DNA of 6,152 nt from JBBRUG01 sp038247995. Lineage in GTDB: Bacteria; Chloroflexota; Chloroflexia; Chloroflexales; Chloroflexaceae. Location of the stretch: NCBI GenBank assembly GCA_038247995.1, contig JBBRUG010000344.1, forward strand, positions 1 through 6,152, written 5' to 3'. The translations under genes were made by a program, and so were the position numbers. Shown piece by piece: positions 1 through 6,152 of this stretch. Position 1 is the first letter of the stretch. Every line of letters starts with the position of its first letter. A model generated the notes under the pieces. It did not search any database and was not told the origin of the DNA. It saw only the letters and a list, made by a program, of their open reading frames with translations.

Positions 1-339
1 GAACGGGAGCGTCATCGGCAGGCCGGCGGCACACAGCGGCGTGCCGTCCGCCGCAAAGGTGCGCTGTCCCTGGCGCGGGTTCTCCGTCTTGGGCACGGCC
101 GCGAAGCCGCCCGCTTGGTCGAAGTAGTCGTAGACGGAGTGGGCATCAAAGGCCGCATCCCACGCGCCGAAGCGCGGCCGCCGGCCCAGGCGTTCCTCCA
201 CCTGGGCCATCAACGGGAAGAAGTACGATGGGTCGGACTCGTTGAACGGGCGGGTGCGTTCGGCGAGCACCACCTCGGTGCCGTCGGGCAGGCGGGTAGC
301 GACGACGCCGGAGGCGTAGCCCCAGAAGTTCTCTGCTCG
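1..339 (-). pseudogene. DDE-type transposase remnant, partial at left edge
   Basis: Read on the minus strand, the frame whose codons end at multiples of 3 gives an uninterrupted protein from about 339 down to 1. It contains ENFWGYASGVVATRLPDG, then a PFNESDPSYFFPLMAQVEERLG stretch-type segment, then FGAWDAAFDAHSVYDYF and DGTPLCAAGLPMTLPF. This resembles the catalytic core of transposases common in Chloroflexota genomes; the aspartates encoded at 157-159 and 145-147 sit where an RNase-H-fold DDE aspartate would be expected. The family name is from memory and I do not assign an IS family. The frame stays open upstream to 561, with ATGs at 471 and 456, but residues upstream of about 339 are encoded by a GAC/GTC-rich inverted repeat and do not look like transposase. 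The N-terminal part therefore seems to be missing, which suggests a 5'-truncated relic. The C-terminal part lies outside the window, so an intact divergent copy is not fully excluded. Confidence 0.6.
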
Positions 340-345
340 TTGCGA

Positions 346-400
346 CGACGGACGGCCGACGACAGACGACTGAAACCCCACGCCCAACGGCCGTCCGTCG
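346..400. repeat. 12-bp perfect inverted repeat at the relic boundary
   Basis: The left arm CGACGGACGGCC (346-357) is the exact reverse complement of GGCCGTCCGTCG (389-400), with a 31-nt spacer. The pairing could extend by about 3 bp (CGA/TCG) past a 4-nt bulge in the right arm. The flanks and spacer also repeat GACGAC-type units (for example 358-370). The element lies exactly where transposase similarity stops and about 110 nt upstream of pnkp. It could be a transcript hairpin, a transposon-associated end, or one copy of a dispersed intergenic repeat. No T-run follows either arm, so a classical intrinsic terminator is not supported. The inverted repeat is directly visible; its role is unknown. 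Confidence 0.6.
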
Positions 401-471
401 TTCGTCGTTATTGCGCGATAGCGGGCGGAGAAATCCGCCTGATTGTGCTGGCGCATCCCCCCCGGCCACAT

Positions 472-477
472 TACAAT
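472..477 (+). promoter_or_regulatory. possible -10 box for the pnkp-hen1 operon
   Basis: TACAAT matches the sigma-70 -10 consensus at five of six positions and lies 36 nt upstream of the pnkp ATG, in the only relatively AT-rich patch of the leader. No good -35 hexamer is found at 16-18 nt spacing; TTGTGC at 444-449 resembles one but is 22 nt away. This is a weak candidate based on position and one hexamer only. I see no clear operator for a repressor in 340-513, apart from the inverted repeat listed separately. Confidence 0.25.
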
Positions 478-513
478 ACTGCGGTACGCATTCTGTAGCT
501 GGAAAACAAGGTC

Positions 514-3072
514 ATGCAGCTTGCCCTTCCCGATCTCGCCCTCGTCATCTTGATCGGCCCTTCAGGCGCCGGTAAATCGACCTTCGCCCGTACGTACTTC
601 CTGCCAAGCGAGGTACTTTCCTCCGACGCCTGCCGCGCTATGGTGGCCGACGACGAAAATGATCAGTCGGCTACCGGCGATGCGTTTGATCTGCTGCACT
701 ATATTGCGCGCAAGCGGCTCGCCGCTGGCCGGCTGACCGTGATCGACGCAACCAATGTGCAGCCCGGGGCGCGTCGCCCACTCCTGGCCCTCGCCCGCGA
801 GTTCCACGTCTTGCCTGTGGCCGTGGTGTTCAATCTGCCGGAGCGGATCTGCCAGGAGCGCAACCGTAGTCGCCCCGACCGCGATTTTGGCCCGCATGTG
901 ATCCGGCGGCAACTCGGCGATCTGCGCCGCTCGTTGCGCGATCTGCGCCGCGAGGGCTTCCGCTACGTCTTCACCTTTGAGACGCCCGAACAGGCGGCGG
1001 CGGCCACAATCGTGCGCCAGCCGCTCTGGACCAACCGCAAGCACGAACATGGCCCGTTCGATATTATTGGCGATATTCACGGCTGCCGCAGCGAATTGGA
1101 AGCGCTGCTCGCTCAGCTCGGCTACGCCCGCCGTGCCGCAGACGACATCTACGCGCATCCGTATGGGCGCAAGGCAATCTTTCTGGGCGATCTCGTTGAT
1201 CGCGGGCCGGATTCGCCCGGCGTCCTGCGCATCGTGATGGCGATGGTTGGCGCCGGGACGGCCCTGTGTGTGCCGGGCAACCATGATGTGAAGCTGTTGC
1301 GCAAGCTCCGGGGCCGTGATGTGCGGATTGCCCATGGCCTCGCGGAAACGCTCGAACAGCTCGCTGCCGAGCCGGCGGCGTTCCATGCCGACGCGGCGAC
1401 CTTCATTGACAGCCTGGTGAGCCACTATCTGCTCGACGACGGTAAACTCGTGGTTGCCCACGCCGGTATGAAACAAGAGTTGCAAGGCCGGGCTTCGGGC
1501 CGCGTGCGCGACTTTGCGCTGTATGGCGAGACTACCGGCGAAACCGATGAATTCGGCCTACCAGTGCGCTACAACTGGGCTTCCGATTATCGCGGCCGCG
1601 CCACGGTGGTCTACGGCCATACGCCGGTGCCAGCGCCCGAATGGCTGAACGGCACGATCAATATCGATACCGGCTGCGTCTTCGGCGGCCGGCTTATGGC
1701 GCTGCGCTACCCCGAGCGCGAACTGGTGAGCGTTCCCGCTGCGCGTCCGTATGTCGAGCCGGCGCGCCCGTTCCTCCCCACGCCCGAGGCGCCGGCGCTC
1801 AGCGCTCAGCAGCAGCACGACGACCTGCTCGATCTCGCCGATGTGCTCGGCAAGCGGATCGTCGACACCGGCTTGCACGGCAAGGTGACCATCCGCGAAG
1901 AGAATGCTGTCGCCGCGCTGGAGGTGATGAGCCGCTTCGCTGCCGACCCCAAATGGCTGATCTACCTGCCGCCAACCATGTCGCCCGCTGAAACCAGCCG
2001 CCGTCCCGACCTGCTCGAACATCCCGAAGAAGCCTTTGCGTATTATCGTGCAGCCGGTGTAGACACCGTTGTGTGCGAAGAAAAGCACATGGGTTCGCGC
2101 ACGGTAGTGGTGATCTACCGCGACTCCGCTGCGGCTCGGCGGCGTTTCGGCGTTACCGATGGCAGCAGCGGCATCTGCTATACGCGCACCGGGCGGCGCT
2201 TTTTTGATGACGCGCACCTCGAAACGGCGCTGCTCGACCAGCTCAATGCGGCGCTCACGGCGAGCGGCTTGTGGGACGAGTTGCAGACCGATTGGCTCTG
2301 CCTCGACTGTGAACTGCTGCCCTGGTCGGCCAAGGCGCAAGCATTGGTACGCCGCCAGTATGCCGCCGTGGGCGCCGCCGGGCGGGTAGCCGTGCAGGCA
2401 ACGCTCGCCGCGCTGGAGCAAACGGCTGCGCGGGGCGTTGATCTTACCGCGTTGCACGCATGGCAGCAGGAACGCGCCCACATGATCGCTGACTATACTG
2501 CTGCATACGGGCGCTACTGCTGGCCGGTCACAGCGCTGAGCGATCTGCGCCTGGCGCCCTTCCACCTGCTCGCCGGCGCCGGCGGCGTCTACACCGACCG
2601 TGATCATCGCTGGCATATGGCGCAATTGGCGCGTTTGGCCGCCGCCGACGATGCGGCAGCGCCCGTGCTGATCGCGACCCAGGTCTACGAGGTAGCCGTG
2701 CATGATCCCGCAAGCGTAGCGGCGGGGATCGCCTGGTGGGAGCAGTTGACCGGCAGCGGCGGCGAGGGCATGGTCGTCAAGCCGATCGCGTTTGTGACGC
2801 GTGGGCCGAAAGGGGTGATCCAACCCGCGATCAAGTGTCGCGGGCGCGAGTATCTGCGCATCATTTATGGGCCAGAGTATACCGCACCGGCAAACCTGGA
2901 GCGCTTGCGATCGCGTGGCGTCGGCGCCAAACGCACCCTGGCCTTGCGTGAATTCGCCCTGGGCATCGAGGGGTTGGAACGCTTCGTGCGCGGCGAGCCG
3001 CTGCGGCGCATCCACGAGTGCGTCTTTGGTGTGCTGGCGCTCGAAAGCGAACCGGTCGATCCACGGCTGTAA
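514..3072 (+). CDS. pnkp: Pnkp: polynucleotide kinase / 2',3'-phosphatase / RNA ligase
   Basis: This is the end-healing and end-sealing enzyme of bacterial RNA repair, 852 aa and cytoplasmic (no signal peptide). The kinase domain (about 1-170) has a P-loop GPSGAGKS at 15-22 with K21 and S22, plus D38 and R41; it phosphorylates 5'-OH RNA ends. The metallophosphoesterase domain (about 180-395) has D187-x-H189, GDLVDRG with D226, GNHD with N256/H257, H316, H369 (GHTP) and D385; it removes 2',3'-cyclic or 2'-phosphate. After a proline/alanine-rich linker (about 400-425), the ligase domain has motif I K524 (EEKHMGSR, AMP-accepting lysine), motif III E600, motif IV E751 with K756, and motif V K774, then a C-terminal module typical of bacterial Pnkp. 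From memory of Clostridium thermocellum Pnkp, the kinase residues keep the same numbers and the later phosphatase ligands shift uniformly by 7. The ATG at 514 is the only ATG after an in-frame stop at 496. The preceding AAGG (508-511) is unusually close to it, so the ribosome site is weak. hen1 follows after 9 nt. No frameshift or missing catalytic residue is seen. Confidence 0.96.
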   Translation: MQLALPDLALVILIGPSGAGKSTFARTYFLPSEVLSSDACRAMVADDENDQSATGDAFDLLHYIARKRLAAGRLTVIDATNVQPGARRPLLALAREFHVLPVAVVFNLPERICQERNRSRPDRDFGPHVIRRQLGDLRRSLRDLRREGFRYVFTFETPEQAAAATIVRQPLWTNRKHEHGPFDIIGDIHGCRSELEALLAQLGYARRAADDIYAHPYGRKAIFLGDLVDRGPDSPGVLRIVMAMVGAGTALCVPGNHDVKLLRKLRGRDVRIAHGLAETLEQLAAEPAAFHADAATFIDSLVSHYLLDDGKLVVAHAGMKQELQGRASGRVRDFALYGETTGETDEFGLPVRYNWASDYRGRATVVYGHTPVPAPEWLNGTINIDTGCVFGGRLMALRYPERELVSVPAARPYVEPARPFLPTPEAPALSAQQQHDDLLDLADVLGKRIVDTGLHGKVTIREENAVAALEVMSRFAADPKWLIYLPPTMSPAETSRRPDLLEHPEEAFAYYRAAGVDTVVCEEKHMGSRTVVVIYRDSAAARRRFGVTDGSSGICYTRTGRRFFDDAHLETALLDQLNAALTASGLWDELQTDWLCLDCELLPWSAKAQALVRRQYAAVGAAGRVAVQATLAALEQTAARGVDLTALHAWQQERAHMIADYTAAYGRYCWPVTALSDLRLAPFHLLAGAGGVYTDRDHRWHMAQLARLAAADDAAAPVLIATQVYEVAVHDPASVAAGIAWWEQLTGSGGEGMVVKPIAFVTRGPKGVIQPAIKCRGREYLRIIYGPEYTAPANLERLRSRGVGAKRTLALREFALGIEGLERFVRGEPLRRIHECVFGVLALESEPVDPRL

Positions 3073-3076
3073 GGAG
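3071..3076 (+). promoter_or_regulatory. Shine-Dalgarno of hen1, overlapping the pnkp stop
   Basis: AAGGAG is a near-perfect Shine-Dalgarno sequence, 5 nt before the hen1 ATG at 3082. Its first two bases are the last two of the pnkp TAA (3070-3072). This fixes the hen1 start. It also suggests translational coupling: a ribosome ending pnkp is already at the hen1 initiation site. It is much stronger than the site in front of pnkp. Confidence 0.85.
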
Positions 3077-3081
3077 ACGGT

Positions 3082-4479
3082 ATGCTGCTCACGATTACAA
3101 CTACGTATACCCCGGCCACCGATCTCGGCTTCCTGCTGGCGAAGAATCCCGCCCGTGCCCAACAATTCGCATTGCCCTTCGGCACGGTACACGTGTTTTA
3201 TCCCGAGGCGAACGATACCCGCTGCACAGCGGCACTGCTGCTTGATATCGATCCGGTGGGGTTGGTGCGCGGACGCGGCACCGGCGGAAGCGGCGTCCTC
3301 GACCAGTATGTCACGGATCGGCCGTATGTTGCTTCATCATTCCTGAGTGTGGCGATCGCCGAGGTGTTCGGCACCGCGCTGAATGGACGTTCACGGGAGC
3401 GGCCGGAACTGGCGACAACGGCCATTCCGTTGGAAGCGCACCTTGCGGCTGTGCCGGTGCGCGGCGGTGGAGACCTGTTACGCCGCCTGTTTGAACCGTT
3501 GGGCTATAGCGTGACGGCGCAAACGCATGAACTCGACCCGCGCTTTCCCGAGTGGGGCGCGAGCGATACGTTCACGGTGACGTTGCAGGGTGTCGTGCGC
3601 CTGAGCGATCTGCTGGCGCACCTGTATGTGCTGATCCCGGTGCTGGATGCGCACAAGCACTACTATTTCGGCGTCGACGAGATCGAGAAACTCTTGCGGC
3701 GCGGCGAAGGCTGGCTGGCCACGCACCCCGACCGGGAGTTGATTACCCGGCGCTACCTCAAACGCCGCCGCTTGGTGCGTGCGGCGCTGGAACGCCTGGT
3801 ACTGGAAGAAACCAGCGCCGACGAGGCCGACGACATCCTAACCGCTGCGGATACGCCGAGCGTGCTGGAAACGCCGCGAGGCACCTTGCACGAGCAACGC
3901 TTGACGGCGGTGGCTGCCGTCTTGAAGGGATCGGGTGCGAGCCGCGTGCTTGATCTCGGTTGCGGCGAAGGGCGGCTCATTCGGTTGTTGCTGGCAGAGC
4001 GCCAGTTTAGTGAAATACTGGGCATGGATGTCTCCTCGCGGGCCTTGAGCATTGCGCAGGAATGGCTGGAGCGCCAGCCGCCGTTGCAACAGCAGCGTGT
4101 GAAGTTCATCCAAGGTTCGCTCACCTATCGCGACGAACGTTTACAGGGCTACGATGCAGCCGCCGTTGTGGAAGTGATCGAGCACCTTGATCCGGCGCGG
4201 CTCATCACCTTCGAGCGCGTGCTGTTTACCATTGTGCGCCCGCCGACCATTGCGCTCACGACACCGAATGCTGAATACAACGTGCGCTACCCGACGCTGG
4301 AGGCCGGTAGATACCGCCATAGCGATCATCGCTTCGAGTGGACGCGCGCCGAATTACAGGCCTGGGCTGAACAGGTTGCCGAGCGGTATGGCTACAGCTG
4401 TACGATCGCCCCAGTTGGCCCCGCAGACGCCGAGGTAGGCGCACCAAGCCAGTTGGTCGCTTTTACGTTGAATGGCTAG
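3082..4479 (+). CDS. hen1: Hen1: 3'-terminal RNA ribose 2'-O-methyltransferase
   Basis: This 465-aa cytoplasmic protein is the partner of Pnkp. The N-terminal half (about 1-240) matches the bacterial Hen1 region that binds and activates the Pnkp ligase; it opens with MLLTITTTYTPATDLGFLL and contains the VLDQYVTDRPYVASSF segment. In the family this half is needed for efficient sealing. An acidic linker (about 240-275) leads to a class I SAM methyltransferase domain with motif I VLDLGCGEGRL (D291) and the Hen1-specific metal site EVIEH (E364, E367, H368) plus H416 in HSDHRFEW. In known enzymes these residues bind Mn2+ at the 3'-terminal ribose. From memory of C. thermocellum Hen1, all four metal ligands are offset by exactly 2, and the length is about the same. 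The methyl group is added before sealing, so the repaired RNA resists cleavage at the same site. Start choice rests on AAGGAG at 3071-3076. It is almost certainly co-transcribed with pnkp. No internal stop or frameshift is seen. Confidence 0.96.
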   Translation: MLLTITTTYTPATDLGFLLAKNPARAQQFALPFGTVHVFYPEANDTRCTAALLLDIDPVGLVRGRGTGGSGVLDQYVTDRPYVASSFLSVAIAEVFGTALNGRSRERPELATTAIPLEAHLAAVPVRGGGDLLRRLFEPLGYSVTAQTHELDPRFPEWGASDTFTVTLQGVVRLSDLLAHLYVLIPVLDAHKHYYFGVDEIEKLLRRGEGWLATHPDRELITRRYLKRRRLVRAALERLVLEETSADEADDILTAADTPSVLETPRGTLHEQRLTAVAAVLKGSGASRVLDLGCGEGRLIRLLLAERQFSEILGMDVSSRALSIAQEWLERQPPLQQQRVKFIQGSLTYRDERLQGYDAAAVVEVIEHLDPARLITFERVLFTIVRPPTIALTTPNAEYNVRYPTLEAGRYRHSDHRFEWTRAELQAWAEQVAERYGYSCTIAPVGPADAEVGAPSQLVAFTLNG

Positions 4480-4501
4480 ACATAGCTTATTGCTCACGCA
4501 T

Positions 4502-4505
4502 GAGG
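4502..4505 (+). promoter_or_regulatory. Shine-Dalgarno that decides the hydrolase start
   Basis: GAGG sits 6 nt before the ATG at 4512. The other in-frame ATG, at 4500, has no purine-rich sequence in a suitable position upstream. This favours the 4512 start and a 255-aa product, with the signal sequence beginning MTFKR. Confidence 0.5.
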
Positions 4506-4511
4506 CGGCAA

Positions 4512-5279
4512 ATGACATTCAAACGCGTGGGCAGCGTATTGCTGGTGGGCCTGTGCAGTGTGCTGCTGTTTCAGCAGGTGCGTCTGCTCACGTGCAGTTC
4601 GTCGGCGTGTGTACGCGTCCTGTTCATCGGCAACAGTTATACGTCGTCGAACGACCTGCCGGGAATGTTTCGCCAATTGGCGCGTGCCGGCGGGCATCAG
4701 GTTGTAACCGGCGTGTCTGCTCCTGGTGGATGGCGCTTCCTCGATCATGTGCGGGAAACGCCGATGCTCCCTATACTGCACACGACGGAATGGCAGTATG
4801 TTGTGTTGCAGGAACAGAGCCAGATCCCGTCCGTTGCAGCGTTGCGTAGTGAGTACATGTACCCGTCGGCGCGTATTCTGGCGCAACAGATCACGCAGGC
4901 CGGCGCAACCCCGCTCTTTTTTGTTACCTGGGGCCATCGCAGCGGCTGGCGCGAGCATGGCCTGGTTGGGTACGCAGCTATGCAGGCTCAGTTGAATCGC
5001 GGCTACGAGGAGATCGCCCACGAGCTTGGTACGCCGACGGCGCCGGTTGGTGCGGCATGGGAACTGGTTGTGCACCAACACCCCGCTATCGAACTGTGGC
5101 AACCTGATGGGAGCCATCCGAGCCGTTACGGCACCTACCTTGCAGCGTGCGTCTTCTACGCGACGATCTTTCGCGAGAGTCCTGAAGGGTTACGGTATAC
5201 GGCGGATCTGCCGCAGTCCGTTGCGGCTCTTCTGCAGCGTGCCGCCGCAGCGGTTGTACTCGGCGCACCGAAGAGCTGA
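4512..5279 (+). CDS. SGNH/GDSL-type hydrolase, membrane-anchored or exported
   Basis: The product has 255 aa from the ATG at 4512 (259 aa if the ATG at 4500 is used). A basic start (TFKR) and a hydrophobic segment at about 6-20 indicate a signal peptide or membrane anchor. Cysteines C28 and C33 follow; LLTC at 25-28 is only a poor lipobox, because T replaces the usual G/A/S at -1. Mature-domain motifs fit SGNH hydrolases of the DUF4886-like group: VLFIGNSYTSSNDLP with candidate nucleophile S42, YVVLQEQS in the middle, and a C-terminal DGSHPSRYGTYLAA with D199 and H202 as the likely Asp/His pair. Such enzymes de-esterify acylated sugars, lipids or other esters; the substrate cannot be read here. 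It lies on the same strand 32 nt after hen1, with no visible terminator or promoter between them, so co-transcription is possible. A role in RNA repair is unlikely for an envelope protein. The family call is good; the substrate is unknown. Confidence 0.8.
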   Translation: MTFKRVGSVLLVGLCSVLLFQQVRLLTCSSSACVRVLFIGNSYTSSNDLPGMFRQLARAGGHQVVTGVSAPGGWRFLDHVRETPMLPILHTTEWQYVVLQEQSQIPSVAALRSEYMYPSARILAQQITQAGATPLFFVTWGHRSGWREHGLVGYAAMQAQLNRGYEEIAHELGTPTAPVGAAWELVVHQHPAIELWQPDGSHPSRYGTYLAACVFYATIFRESPEGLRYTADLPQSVAALLQRAAAAVVLGAPKS

Positions 5280-5317
5280 TCGGTCTGAAGGGCATGCAGC
5301 GCGCGGATGGGCTATGC

Positions 5318-5331
5318 GGCCATCGGCCTTT
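5318..5331 (+). terminator. weak candidate terminator between convergent genes
   Basis: GGCC-ATC-GGCC (5318-5328) can form a 4-bp GC stem followed by only TTT, in the 55-nt gap between the hydrolase gene and the convergent transporter gene. The position suits a terminator, but the stem and U-tract are too short for confidence. Nothing stronger is visible in the gap. Confidence 0.15.
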
Positions 5332-5334
5332 ACA

Positions 5335-6152
5335 TCAGCGTTGCGCTCTCGCCATGCGCCACCGGCTGCCGGCCCAGCGTACCAGCCGACCGTCGATCAC
5401 TGCTAAGCCAAAACCAATTATCGTCATGCCGAGCAGATCAGCAACCATAACTTGCTCGCCGAGGACGAACGTGCCAAGCAGCAATGCGCTCACTGGAATC
5501 AGGAACGTGACGAGCAGCAGGTTAGTAGCGCCGGCGCTGGCCAGTAAGCGGAAGTAGATCGCATAGGCGAGCGCCGTGCTGAGCACTGCCAATCCTAGTA
5601 GGGCTGCCAACGTTGTTGGGCCGGGAAGCGGGCGGCTCCAGGGCTGATCGACGATAAGCATGAACGGCAGCAGGAGTAGGCTGCTCGCCGTTACCTGCCT
5701 GGTGGCGGTGATCAACGGTGGCACGCCGCGAAAGCCCTTGCCGAAGATGCCGGCGCATGCGTATGCTACCGCTGCTCCCACAACGGCGAGTTGGGCGAAC
5801 GCATTGCCCCCCAGACCGCCGAGCAGATCTGGGCCAATGACCACAATCACCCCAGCCAACCCGAGGAGCACCCCACTCAGGCGGCGCAGCGTCAGCCGTT
5901 CATCATAGGTGAACCAATGCGCCAGCAGCACCGTCCAGAGCGGTGTGGTAGCGTTCAGGATCGCTGCCAAGCCACTGGCGATCTGCGTTTGCCCATAGAC
6001 GATTAGGCTGAACGGGATCAGGTTATTCAGCGCCCCCATCACCACAAAACGACCCCAGAGCCGCCGATCATGCGACATGCTTCGGCCGCTCAGCAACACA
6101 ACCAGATTGAGCGTAAGGGCGGCGAGTGTCACGCGCACCCAGACGATGGTGA
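5335..6152 (-). CDS. EamA/DMT-superfamily transporter, N-terminus beyond right edge
   Basis: This is a strongly hydrophobic integral membrane protein with two EamA repeats. The visible part reads from the right edge as TIVWVRVTLAALTLNLVVLL, which matches the end of TM1 and TM2 of the family; the first 30-40 residues are therefore outside the window, and the GTG at 6138 is not the true start. Repeat 1 includes ALNNLIPFSLIVYGQTQIAS and ends near GVLLGLAGVIVVIG. Repeat 2 begins near AVVGAAVAYACAGIFGKG, includes STALAYAIYFRLLASAGAT and the conserved LGE of LGTFVLGEQ, and ends near GMTIIGFGLAVIDGR. About nine of the usual ten helices are visible, followed by a short basic cytoplasmic tail. DMT members export amino acids, metabolites or drugs; nothing here indicates the substrate. 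The gene converges on the hydrolase gene with a 55-nt gap and is not part of the RNA repair operon. The TGA stop is at 5337-5335. Confidence 0.9.
   Translation of the reverse strand, partial: TIVWVRVTLAALTLNLVVLLSGRSMSHDRRLWGRFVVMGALNNLIPFSLIVYGQTQIASGLAAILNATTPLWTVLLAHWFTYDERLTLRRLSGVLLGLAGVIVVIGPDLLGGLGGNAFAQLAVVGAAVAYACAGIFGKGFRGVPPLITATRQVTASSLLLLPFMLIVDQPWSRPLPGPTTLAALLGLAVLSTALAYAIYFRLLASAGATNLLLVTFLIPVSALLLGTFVLGEQVMVADLLGMTIIGFGLAVIDGRLVRWAGSRWRMARAQR

Noticed and set aside
340..410. CRISPR-like or tandem repeat array
   Set aside because: There is only one inverted pair plus short GAC-rich units; no regularly spaced direct repeats or spacers are present.
115..498. A 127-codon plus-strand open frame upstream of pnkp
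   Set aside because: It lies opposite the transposase remnant, whose minus-strand frame has far more convincing protein sequence, and it continues into the repeat and leader without any domain.
562..1485. A 307-codon minus-strand open frame opposite the Pnkp kinase and phosphatase domains
   Set aside because: It is a shadow of the real gene; the composition follows the complementary codons and no motif is visible.
1558..3192. A 544-codon open frame on the minus strand opposite pnkp
   Set aside because: It is antisense to a gene with clear catalytic motifs throughout. Its translation has no recognisable domain, and long antisense frames are expected in GC-rich coding DNA.
4500..4511. The earlier ATG at 4500 as the hydrolase start
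   Set aside because: There is no Shine-Dalgarno sequence in front of it, whereas GAGG at 4502-4505 is well placed for the ATG at 4512. The difference is only four residues and remains open.
4494..5117. A 207-codon minus-strand open frame opposite the SGNH hydrolase
   Set aside because: The plus-strand frame has a signal segment and ordered SGNH motifs; the antisense frame is arginine-rich and motif-free.
1..6152. tRNA, rRNA or riboswitch genes
   Set aside because: No cloverleaf with T-arm consensus, no rRNA-like blocks and no recognised riboswitch core were seen; the non-coding gaps are short.

Overview
The window is GC-rich with dense, short-spaced genes. The protein sequences and the left-edge transposase relic suggest a filamentous Chloroflexota bacterium (Chloroflexus/Roseiflexus-like). 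This host assignment is inferred from remembered resemblance and was not tested by a search.

Layout. Positions 1-339 (minus strand) hold part of a transposase that runs off the left edge and seems to lack its N-terminal part. Positions 340-513 are a short non-coding stretch with a 12-bp perfect inverted repeat and a possible -10 box. The core of the window is a two-gene plus-strand operon. The first gene encodes a three-domain polynucleotide kinase / 2',3'-phosphatase / RNA ligase (Pnkp, 514-3072). The second encodes the 3'-terminal RNA ribose 2'-O-methyltransferase Hen1 (3082-4479), separated by 9 nt, with its Shine-Dalgarno sequence overlapping the pnkp stop codon. A membrane-anchored or exported SGNH/GDSL-type hydrolase (4512-5279) follows 32 nt later on the same strand. 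A convergent EamA/DMT-family membrane transporter (5335-6152, minus strand) runs off the right edge without its N-terminus.

How the genes work together. Pnkp and Hen1 form the known bacterial RNA repair-and-methylation complex. Pnkp heals the 5'-OH and 2',3'-cyclic phosphate ends left by ribotoxin-type cleavage. Hen1 methylates the 2'-OH of the 3' end, and the Pnkp ligase domain seals the break with help from the Hen1 N-terminal half. The repaired RNA therefore carries a 2'-O-methyl group at the former cut site and resists being cut again. Every catalytic residue I could place in Pnkp and Hen1 is present, so the system looks functional. The hydrolase and transporter have no evident role in RNA repair. 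The system itself is already described; the less usual points are the neighbouring hydrolase and the transposon relic with its inverted repeat just upstream.
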